This document shows, one piece after another, positions 45,145 to 52,741 of a stretch of 64,000 nt of DNA. This DNA is from Nostoc sp. 106C (GTDB taxonomy: Bacteria > Cyanobacteriota > Cyanobacteriia > Cyanobacteriales > Nostocaceae). A program made the position numbers and the translations under genes. Location: contig NZ_MTAW01000047.1 of the NCBI RefSeq assembly GCF_002154725.1, positions 1 through 64,000 of the forward strand. The letters are read 5' to 3'. Below the pieces are notes generated by a model, which saw nothing but the letters and a program-made list of their open reading frames with translations, searched no databases and had not been told where the DNA came from. Numbering within the stretch: position 1 is the stretch's first letter; every line of letters starts with the position of its first letter.

Positions 45145-46107
45145 CTAAACTGTGAAAAAGTCCTCATCTGCCCAAGCTGGTGCCATGTCTTTGGCTACCA
45201 TTGTGAGTACGGCATAGTCTTTTGGCTTCACGCCAGGTGGTAATTCTTTGGGAACCCCCATGACTGTTTGCGTTTTAAATACAGTTCCAGGTTTGAGGTC
45301 GTAGAAGGGAAATTCTGGTTCGGTGCAACCTAAACAAGGCATACCGGCGCGAGTTTTGGAGGAAACGCGGTTCCATAAGATGCGGTTACAAGAGGAATGA
45401 GTCATGGGCCCACGACAGCCTAAATCATAAAATAGACAGCCTTTGCGTTGACCAAATTCGGCGGTTGATGCTTTGTAGGCAAAGTGGACGTTACGGGTAC
45501 AACCTGTTTGGGTGTAGGTGTTGAAGAAGGTTTGCGGACGATTTAGTTCATCAAGGGCAATATCTTCAATGCGTCCGGTGGCGATCGCCACTAAAATTTG
45601 ACTAATCCAGTCAGGATGGGCTGGACATCCGGGAATATTAATTACAGGTAATCCTGATTTCGTGCGGAAATCTTTACCTAAAAAACCGCCTTCTTGACGT
45701 TTGAGAAATTGCAACCCTTGTGACTCGCTAGGGTTAGGTGACATGGCGGGAATTCCTCCCCATGTGGCACAGTCTCCCACAGCCACAATAAAGCTAGCTA
45801 CTTGGGAGAGTTCTGTTAACCAATCTTTCATGGGGCGATCGGCAAAGCGATTCCACTCACCTGTACCGTTGGGGGCGTTGACAACACTACCTTCAAACAC
45901 CAAGATATCTAGGGGAATTTTGCCCGAAATGCAATCTCGTAGTAGTTGTTGTAAGCGATCGCCTAGTTCCAACCCTAAGGATGGATGCCAAAGTATTTTA
46001 ATGCCAAAGTCGGCAATTAAATCGCAGACTGTTGGTTCTTCAGCATTCAGGAATGACATTGTATTGCCTGAACAAGCACCACCTTGTAGCCATAGTACGT
46101 TAGTCAT
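45145..46107 (-). CDS. hupS: hupS, uptake hydrogenase small subunit
   Basis: A 320-residue small subunit without a twin-arginine signal peptide, as usual in cyanobacterial HupS. Proximal cluster cysteines are in LQGGACSGNTMSF, GDCATWGGIPA and INIPGCPAHPDW. The medial and distal cluster segments are in GCTRNVHF, CLFYDLGCRGPMTHSSCN and MPCLGCTEPEFPF. It transfers electrons from HupL. ATG start at 46107. A 9-bp palindrome lies about 40 bp upstream (46145-46174). Confidence 0.96.
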   Translation of the reverse strand: MTNVLWLQGGACSGNTMSFLNAEEPTVCDLIADFGIKILWHPSLGLELGDRLQQLLRDCISGKIPLDILVFEGSVVNAPNGTGEWNRFADRPMKDWLTELSQVASFIVAVGDCATWGGIPAMSPNPSESQGLQFLKRQEGGFLGKDFRTKSGLPVINIPGCPAHPDWISQILVAIATGRIEDIALDELNRPQTFFNTYTQTGCTRNVHFAYKASTAEFGQRKGCLFYDLGCRGPMTHSSCNRILWNRVSSKTRAGMPCLGCTEPEFPFYDLKPGTVFKTQTVMGVPKELPPGVKPKDYAVLTMVAKDMAPAWADEDFFTV

Positions 46108-47194
46108 CGGCTATATATTTTTCTACTGCTTAGTGTGCATGATTCAGGTGATAAGTCCTGTAGCGTATCACCTGTTTATCACTGTTTATTTCTAAAATTA
46201 ATATATTTTTTGGCTATTTTTTATGAATAAATAAAAATTTATGATTTTTCTGAATTTTAGCGAATCCAAAATTTTAGCAAAACGTTGTAGCTATAACAGA
46301 CTTTTTCCAAAAAATATGGATAATAGATAGACCAATATCATCTCTTCTCTATTCAATTACATTTTGAATTTTCGATGAACTGTAAGCAGAGCAATAACTT
46401 TAGAGACATATTAAAAATAATTATTAGTGAGTAAGCCTTATTGATGGCTGCAAAAATTTCATCGCTATTTGATGACATGAATGCAAAAATTGCATTAAAT
46501 ATATTTAAACATTTCAAAATAATTTACTGTATTTGTTAGTAGGTGATACCAAATCAGTTAACAAAATTTTAAGGTATTTAAAACTGTCATTAATATTGGC
46601 AATTTCCCTCTAGAAATTTGTAAATAGTTTGTTTTATAGTTTAAAAGCTTGATTCATTCAATCCAAGGAGTGTTCAGTAAACTTCTGGCAAAAATACCTG
46701 TTTATTGAAATTCTGGATGCCTTGTTTCGTTCCCTAACCCTAGGTATAACAATCCCTTTATATCGCATCTGAAAAGAGAGAGGGGACGTTGAGATATTCT
46801 GCCCGTTGTGCGGATAGAAGTGGAGAGGAGGCGAAAGAGACTGGATGATGTTGGGGAAAATCAAGGGGTTCCGCCTAAGAGATTCACTGAAACAGTGCTG
46901 AGGTAAAAGTACTGAGTGCTGAGTAAGGAAATAGGAAGAACTTTTAGCTTCTGTACATAGGTTTGTTGACTCAATATTTTGAATATGGAGAGAAAGAAAC
47001 TTCTTCCTTACTCAATCATCGTCAGGGTAGAGTAATGCTAAACCCCTACAGTTTTTGGGTTTTACTCAGCACTACTGAATATCTGCGTAAATCGGCTAAG
47101 TATGTATAGCCCTTGATGAGACAGGATAAATCTGTCTTAATCTTTCCTGGGCGTTGAAAAATTGAATTCCCCATACGGCCAGATTACGGTAGTT
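46108..47194. other. Long intergenic region between hupS and TPR gene
   Basis: About 1,090 bp, AT-rich, between two divergent transcription units. It contains the palindrome at 46145-46174. It also has heptad-like pieces (GAGTGCTGAGTAAGG at 46916; TTACTCAGCACTACT near 47055). No protein-like frame of useful length and no NtcA consensus GTA-N8-TAC was found by eye. Confidence 0.55.
46145..46174. promoter_or_regulatory. Perfect 9-bp palindrome upstream of hupS
   Basis: CAGGTGATA (46145-46153) and TATCACCTG (46166-46174) with 12 bp between, 38 bp upstream of the hupS start. The spacing of about two helical turns between arm centres suits a dimeric regulator. Candidate operator; no known factor is matched. 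Confidence 0.45.
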
Positions 47195-48172
47195 ATGACC
47201 CCTAGCATTACAGATTTAGTAGTGACGGCGGCCATTGCAGCCATTGCATCAGAGTCAGCAACTACAGAAGAAAAAATCCAGATGCTGATCGAGATGGCGC
47301 TAGGCTTTCAAAAAAAGCCCCAAACTGCCAAAGATTTGCGGAATGCAGTTTCTCTGTATTACCGGGCATATCAAATGTGCGGTGAGGATTATCCCCTACT
47401 GAAAGCCAAGTCTCAAGTGGGGATGGCTGGGACATTACAGAGGATTCCGGATGTAGGACCGCAACTACTGCTGCAAGCGAAAGCTGGTTATGAAGAGGCA
47501 TTGCCAATTTTACAACAGTTAGCTTCGCCAACAGAACTGGCAGAAGCACAAATGAACTTGGGGTTGGTGTTGCAATCACTAGTGCCCTTTAATTTAGCGC
47601 GGATAGTGGACAGCATCAAAGTTTATCATCAGGCTTTGCGGGTGTTTACCTGGCAAGATTATCCCCAAGAATACGCCATTTTATACAACAATATTGCGAT
47701 CGCCTATCTTTCCATGCCCCTAGCCTCAGAACGGGAATACTTGCGTCAGGGACTAGCAATACAGACATTTGAAGTGGCGCTAAAGCATATTACGCTGATT
47801 GATCACCCTAGAGAATATGCGATGTTGCAAAACAATTTGGGTAATGCTTGGCAATATTTAGTAAATGCTAATTCTTTAGAGAATAACTTACGAGCGATCG
47901 CAGCTTATGACGAAGCTTTAAAAGTGCGTAACCCCAAAGATATGCCTCTCGAATACGCTAACACAATTTCTAACAAAGCCAACGCTCTATGCAACTTACC
48001 AGACGATCCTCAAAAACCAGAAGTTGGTAATTTGCAAAATCTCTTACAAGCAAGTGCCTATTATCAAGAAGCTTGGGAACTCTTTACCCAACACCAACAG
48101 CTAGAACAAGCACAATTACTAGCCCAAGCGATACAACAAATTGTTGCAGACATTACAAATAAAGAAAATTAA
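47195..48172 (+). CDS. TPR-like protein, paralogue of the 50309 gene
   Basis: About 325 residues of TPR-like helical repeats. The paralogue at 50309-51292 shares most of the sequence, for example ITDLVVTAAIAAIASESATT, LASPTELAEAQMNLGLVLQS and PREYAMLQNNLGNAWQYL. The ATG at 47195 (MTPSITDLVV) is chosen because it matches the paralogue start; a TTG 11 codons upstream is also open. TPR proteins scaffold complexes. It is next to hup/hyp genes, so a role in hydrogenase maturation is plausible but unproven. Confidence 0.8.
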   Translation: MTPSITDLVVTAAIAAIASESATTEEKIQMLIEMALGFQKKPQTAKDLRNAVSLYYRAYQMCGEDYPLLKAKSQVGMAGTLQRIPDVGPQLLLQAKAGYEEALPILQQLASPTELAEAQMNLGLVLQSLVPFNLARIVDSIKVYHQALRVFTWQDYPQEYAILYNNIAIAYLSMPLASEREYLRQGLAIQTFEVALKHITLIDHPREYAMLQNNLGNAWQYLVNANSLENNLRAIAAYDEALKVRNPKDMPLEYANTISNKANALCNLPDDPQKPEVGNLQNLLQASAYYQEAWELFTQHQQLEQAQLLAQAIQQIVADITNKEN

Positions 48173-48262
48173 ACAGTTAGCCCTTAACAGTTAGTACTTA
48201 TTAGCTTGTGTAGTGTGTACTAATTAGCAATTAAAATTTTTCTATTAAAAGGAAGCCAACCA

Positions 48263-48514
48263 ATGAGAGACATATTGACTAATTTTTTTACCAGCTTCGC
48301 ATCTGGAGAACTTAACATTAGCACAGAAATTGTGTGGGTATTAATAGCAACTATCTTATCTATGATTGGCGGCGCTATTGGTGGAATGCTATTAGCTGGA
48401 AAAGATATAGGCTATAAGTTTTCGGCAATGTTGGGTGGATTATTTGGCCCTGCGGGTGTGATTCCAGCCATGCTTTTAGGGCTAGCTGTACTGAATTTTA
48501 TAACAAATTTCTAG
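48263..48514 (+). CDS. Small glycine-rich membrane protein of the extended hyp region
   Basis: An 83-residue protein with two hydrophobic segments. The first is IVWVLIATILSMIGGAIGGM, the second FGPAGVIPAMLLGLAVLNFI. The N-terminus is FTSFASGELN-like. AAAAGGAAG precedes the ATG. The next gene starts 8 bp downstream. It matches in position the small genes upstream of hypF in Nostoc PCC 7120 (asr0689 type, from memory). Function unknown. Confidence 0.75.
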   Translation: MRDILTNFFTSFASGELNISTEIVWVLIATILSMIGGAIGGMLLAGKDIGYKFSAMLGGLFGPAGVIPAMLLGLAVLNFITNF

Positions 48515-48522
48515 GAGACATT

Positions 48523-48747
48523 ATGTTTGAGATTGGGTGGTTTTCCGCTAAATTATTTTTCAAAGGAAAGTTACTGCGCGACCCATTACATTTTGTCCGT
48601 CAAATGGCAATTGGTATTAGCATAGATTGCCTAATATTAATTTCACTTGCACAAACAGAAATGCCTTTTTGGTTACCAGTAGTAATATCTAGCTTAGCTA
48701 CTGGTGCAATTATGCCATTTTTACTTAAAGATTTCAGAATGAAGTGA
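48523..48747 (+). CDS. Small membrane protein of the extended hyp region
   Basis: A 74-residue protein with two hydrophobic segments, including RQMAIGISIDCLILISLA and VISSLATGAIMPFLL. AGGAG lies 6 bases before the ATG. It starts 8 bp after the previous gene, so the two are cotranscribed. Corresponds in position to the second small gene of the extended hyp operon described for Nostoc PCC 7120. Function unknown. Confidence 0.75.
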   Translation: MFEIGWFSAKLFFKGKLLRDPLHFVRQMAIGISIDCLILISLAQTEMPFWLPVVISSLATGAIMPFLLKDFRMK

Positions 48748-48751
48748 AGTT

Positions 48752-48875
48752 TCATTGTCATTTGTCAATTGTCCTTAGTCATTTATTATTTGAATAAGCA
48801 ATAACTAATTACTCTTGGCTTTGGACTCTTGACTCTTGACCATCAACTGTTGACTATTGACTCTTGACATATGAC
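48752..48875. repeat. Heptad repeats before the NifU-Rieske gene
   Basis: Units such as TCATTTG, TTGGACTC, TTGACTC, CTCTTGAC and TGACTAT run up to the start codon at 48878. The ATG itself sits in the last unit (ATGACTAATGACTAAC), so no Shine-Dalgarno is visible. Confidence 0.65.
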
Positions 48876-48877
48876 TA

Positions 48878-49720
48878 ATGACTAACCTTGAAGAATTGGT
48901 GCAAGAAATCAATCGCTTTGAAGCAATTGTATCTGAGTGGGATGAAAGTCAAAGATGTGTAGTTGTAGGGCTACAAAGAGCGATTGAAGCTTTACATAAA
49001 GTAGCCTTGAAGCGTTTGATTCAAAATCTCAAGGAAGAATCTATGTCAGCTTTGCGTCTTGCGGTGGCTGACGAAGTTGTATACGCAGTACTGTTGTACC
49101 ACGAATTAGTTAAACCCCCAAAACCCCCTTTAGAGCAACGCATTCAAACAGCCCTTAATGAAGTACGTCCAGGCTTGCAAAGCCATAACGGGGATGTGGA
49201 ACTAGTAGCAATTAAACTACCAGATACAGTAGAAGTCAGGTTAATCGGAACTTGCAGTAATTGTCCTGCTTCTACTTTAACTTTATCTCAAGGAGTCGAA
49301 CAGTTCATTAAATCCCATTGTCCAGAGATTACTACAGTTATTGCAGTCAATAGTGGATCAGTGGTTGATAGTTCTAAGTCTAATTTAACTAGTCCATTTT
49401 CTCCGCAAAGAGGCTCTACTTGGATTAGAGTTGCAACTGTTGATAAAATTCCCAAAGCTGGGGTTTTGGCAGTAAAAGTTGCAGGAACTTCTTTAATTTT
49501 ATATCGGCAAGGTATTAACATTAGGTGTTACCATAATGCTTGTATCCATCTAGGAGCAACTTTGGATGAGGGTCAAGTTGAAAATGGGATTATTACTTGC
49601 CCTGCCCACGGATTTCAGTACAGGTTAGAAAGCGGCGAATGTGTAACGGTTCCTGGTGTTTCGCTTCAGTCATATCCGCTACAAATTAAAGAAGATAAAG
49701 TGTTTGTTCAACTGCGATGA
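48878..49720 (+). CDS. NifU-like / Rieske fusion protein
   Basis: A 280-residue protein. An N-terminal helical part is followed by a NifU C-terminal-type Fe-S scaffold domain (residues ~90-150) with GTCSNCPAS. The C-terminal Rieske domain has ACIHLGATL and TCPAHGFQY, giving the CxH...CxxH ligands. Both domains bind Fe-S clusters, so it may handle electrons or clusters for hydrogenase. It corresponds to a gene of the extended hyp operon in PCC 7120. The start at 48878 lies inside a heptad repeat without a clear ribosome binding site. Confidence 0.88.
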   Translation: MTNLEELVQEINRFEAIVSEWDESQRCVVVGLQRAIEALHKVALKRLIQNLKEESMSALRLAVADEVVYAVLLYHELVKPPKPPLEQRIQTALNEVRPGLQSHNGDVELVAIKLPDTVEVRLIGTCSNCPASTLTLSQGVEQFIKSHCPEITTVIAVNSGSVVDSSKSNLTSPFSPQRGSTWIRVATVDKIPKAGVLAVKVAGTSLILYRQGINIRCYHNACIHLGATLDEGQVENGIITCPAHGFQYRLESGECVTVPGVSLQSYPLQIKEDKVFVQLR

Positions 49721-50308
49721 GCAAGCCCTCTTCTAAAATTGTGACTGTCGCCGATTAGAGGTAATTCTAACGATTAAGGTTTGGTGATCTTGTAGAGTGG
49801 GCAATCCTACTCTACGAAGTTTTCAGTTTTGATTTCCTCACGAGATAAATACAGCAATCAGGAAGTAAATTTCTCAATTGGTAAATTTTATTAATTAAGA
49901 ATATCTGTAAATCTTGAAATTATTAGATTTGCAAGCAGTAGGACAAATACCCCAGATTTTAGGTAAATTGTTTGGTTTAACATGTATCAATATTCATAAG
50001 CTATCAAAAATAGCAAGATGTTATTAATATCAATGTAATAAGATCGTGTAGCTTAAATAGCAGCACAAGAAAAGATATAAATCAACAATTAAAGTGTGTG
50101 TATTTTGGTTAAAATTAGCTTGATACATGTAGAGTTTGAGCCGTAAAGTACTCTAAAGTAGAAGCAAATTTAGTCAAATCAATAGCAGCCAACCTAAGTT
50201 GCTCTAGTAGATAGAGATGGAAAAATATTCTGCTTTAGGCTACCCTAGGCCGCTTGAATTAAGAACATTTACAACTATGCGTACACCAATTCTTCCATAC
50301 TTGTTCAG
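49721..50308. other. Intergenic region between Rieske and TPR genes
   Basis: About 590 bp, AT-rich. Near the left end GTAGAGT/ACTCTAC (49792-49798 with 49809-49815) can form a hairpin. No gene is seen. It probably carries the promoter of the second TPR gene. No NtcA consensus was identified by eye. Confidence 0.5.
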
Positions 50309-51292
50309 ATGACCCCTAGCATTACAGATTCAACAGTAAAGGCCGCGATCGCAGCTATTGCATCGGAGTCAGCAACGACACAAGAGAAAATCGAAATGTT
50401 GATTGAGTTGGCACAGGGGTTACAGAAAAAACCCAAAACTGCCCAAGATTTATGGAGTGCAGTTGCACTGTATAAACGGGCTAATGAAATGTGCAGTGAT
50501 GATTATCCCCTGATGAAAGCTCGCGCTAAGGTGGGTATGGCTGGGGCTTTAAAGGCAATTCCCGAGGAGGGGACAGAGTTACTGCTAGAAGCAAAAGCAG
50601 CTTATACTGAAGCACTGCCGATTCTGCAACAGTTGGCCTCAAAAGAGGAAATAGCAGAAGCACAGATGAATTTGGGGCTAGTTTTGCAGTCTCTAGTACC
50701 CTTCAATTTGGCCCAAATAGCAGACAGCATCAAGGTTTATCAAGAGGCATTGCGGGTGTTTACAGCGCAGAAATATCCAGAAGAGTATGCCATTTTACAC
50801 AACAATATTGCGATCGCTTACCTCTCAATATCTGTGGGGATGGAACAAAAACAGTTGTGTGAAGGTTTAGCTGTACAGACATTTGAATCAGCACTAAAGC
50901 ACATTACCTTGATTGAAAACCCAAGGGAATATGCGATGTTGCAAAACAATTTAGGTAATGCTTTGCAATATTTACAAAGTACCCATCCTGTAGAGAATAA
51001 TTTAAAGGCGATCGCAGCTTACGAAGAGGCATTAATAGTCCGTAATGCTAAAGATACACCCTTAGAATATGCCAATACAATTTCTAACAAAGCTAACGCC
51101 CTATTTAACCTCCCTGATGATCCAGAAAAACCAGAATTAGGAAATCCCCAAAATCTCTTACAAGCAAGTTACTACTATCAAGAAGCATGGGGAATATTCA
51201 CCCAGCATCAACATCTAGAGCAAGCACAAGTTGTCGCCCAAGCTTTGCAAGAATTAGAGGCGGAAATCAAAACACGAAATGAGAAACTCTAG
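50309..51292 (+). CDS. TPR-like protein, second paralogue
   Basis: A 327-residue TPR-like protein, closely related throughout to the gene at 47195. Shared segments include the MTPSITD start, EAQMNLGLVLQSLVPFNLA and EYANTISNKANAL. AAIAAIASESATTQEKIEML near the N-terminus is nearly identical. ATG start at 50309. It precedes the NHL and hypF genes on the same strand and is a likely member of the extended hyp cluster. Its molecular role is unknown; protein-protein docking is the family norm. Confidence 0.8.
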   Translation: MTPSITDSTVKAAIAAIASESATTQEKIEMLIELAQGLQKKPKTAQDLWSAVALYKRANEMCSDDYPLMKARAKVGMAGALKAIPEEGTELLLEAKAAYTEALPILQQLASKEEIAEAQMNLGLVLQSLVPFNLAQIADSIKVYQEALRVFTAQKYPEEYAILHNNIAIAYLSISVGMEQKQLCEGLAVQTFESALKHITLIENPREYAMLQNNLGNALQYLQSTHPVENNLKAIAAYEEALIVRNAKDTPLEYANTISNKANALFNLPDDPEKPELGNPQNLLQASYYYQEAWGIFTQHQHLEQAQVVAQALQELEAEIKTRNEKL

Positions 51293-51523
51293 AATAATTT
51301 TATAGTTTTCGTGCATAGACGAGGATACTTTATTCAAGTCGTAAAATCTGCCTAGGCAAGTAACAGGTGTAAACAATAACGTAAGAGTGTGGTTTTAGTG
51401 AAGTTGCAATCGCTGATACAGCAAGACTGAATCATTGGTGAAAAAATACTAATGATAAATCTAAAAAGGCTAAAGACATTCTGTTAAGAATAATCAGCAT
51501 TCTTCAGCTTATATCAGCGGTTA

Positions 51524-52741
51524 ATGCATAAATCTATCAAGTTTAATTCCACACCTCAATTACCGCCAGAACTAACAGGAGTTTTGCTGAATTCTCCCTT
51601 CTCACCTCAAGGTGCAGAAGTAATTTTAGGTGAGATTCTAAAACCAGGACAATTAGCCATACCTATAGCGCCTAGTGCCACAAGTATGTTTGGCCCTCGT
51701 GGTGCTAGTTTATTATCAGAAACAGGTCCATTATGGGTATCAGATACAGGACATCATCGATTGTTGGGATGGCGAAATTTACCCACCAAAGATAGTCAAA
51801 GTGCTGATTGGGTAATTGGACAACCAGATTTTTACCATGAAGGACAAAATGCTAAAGGTACGCCTGGAAGGGCAACCCTAAGTGTACCAACGGGAATTTG
51901 TGCCTGTGGGGAAGGATTAGCTGTAGCAGACGCTTGGAACCACCGCGTATTGATTTGGAAAAAATTACCAGAAGATAGTAATGTTCCCGCACATTTGGTA
52001 TTAGGACAAGCTAATTTTACTGATAATGAACCAAATCGAGGCAGTCAATTAGCCGCAGCAAATACAATGCACTGGCCTTATGGAGTTTTCTATCACCAAG
52101 GAAGGCTATTTGTAACTGATACTGGCAATCGTCGGGTACTAATTTGGCAGCAATTACCAACTGAAAATGGTCAACCTGCTGATTTAGTGCTGGGACAACC
52201 TGATATGATATCGCGTAATGAAAATGGCGGCGGTTCTCCTACAGATGCGAGTATGCGATGGTGTCACGATATTAGCTTTTGGAGAGACAATCTAGTTGTT
52301 GCTGATGCCGGAAATAACCGTGTGATGATTTGGCAGGGAATGCCAACAGAAAATAATGCCCCTTGTACAGTGGTATTGGGACAAAAAAGCTTTGATGCTG
52401 TGGAGATGAATCAAGGAGTTTATTTTCCCAATGCTGCCAGTTTGAGTATGCCTTATGGAGTTGATGTTGCAGGCGATTGGTTAGTAGTTGCGGATACAGC
52501 TAATTCTCGCTTGCTTGGATGGAAAAAGCCAGAATCAATTCTATCACTGCAAGGTAAGGAGGCAGATGCGATCGCAGGGCAAACAAATTTTAAAAATAAA
52601 GGTGAAAATCGTGATTTTGGGCTGCCAACAAGAGAAAGTTTAAATTGGTGTTACGGTATAAAAATTTGTGGCAAGACTGCGGTAATAGCTGATTCTGGAA
52701 ACAACCGAATTTTGCTGTGGCAATTTAATTATGGCGACTGA
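51524..52741 (+). CDS. NHL-repeat beta-propeller protein
   Basis: A 405-residue protein with five to six NHL-like repeats. Typical units are LWVSDTGHHRLLGWRNLP, LAVADAWNHRVLIWKKLP, LFVTDTGNRRVLIWQQLP and LVVADAGNNRVMIWQGMP, each followed by a VLGQ segment. No signal peptide is visible. It overlaps the hypF start by 11 bases, so translation of the two is probably coupled. It matches the NHL gene before hypF in Nostoc. Function unknown; it probably mediates interactions. Confidence 0.88.
   Translation: MHKSIKFNSTPQLPPELTGVLLNSPFSPQGAEVILGEILKPGQLAIPIAPSATSMFGPRGASLLSETGPLWVSDTGHHRLLGWRNLPTKDSQSADWVIGQPDFYHEGQNAKGTPGRATLSVPTGICACGEGLAVADAWNHRVLIWKKLPEDSNVPAHLVLGQANFTDNEPNRGSQLAAANTMHWPYGVFYHQGRLFVTDTGNRRVLIWQQLPTENGQPADLVLGQPDMISRNENGGGSPTDASMRWCHDISFWRDNLVVADAGNNRVMIWQGMPTENNAPCTVVLGQKSFDAVEMNQGVYFPNAASLSMPYGVDVAGDWLVVADTANSRLLGWKKPESILSLQGKEADAIAGQTNFKNKGENRDFGLPTRESLNWCYGIKICGKTAVIADSGNNRILLWQFNYGD

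Noticed and set aside
46658-46864. Open frame in the hupS upstream region (minus strand)
   Set aside because: Low-complexity translation without motif; no ribosome binding site; probably chance.
46108-48262. NtcA binding sites (GTA-N8-TAC) upstream of hupS and the hyp genes
   Set aside because: Candidates such as GTAGCTATAACAG or GTAGTGTGTAC fail in the second half-site or spacing, so no site was claimed.
33770-48875. Heptad arrays could be read as CRISPR-like repeats
   Set aside because: Units are 7-8 bp, drift from copy to copy, have no regular spacers and no cas genes nearby. They are tandem repeats, not CRISPR arrays.
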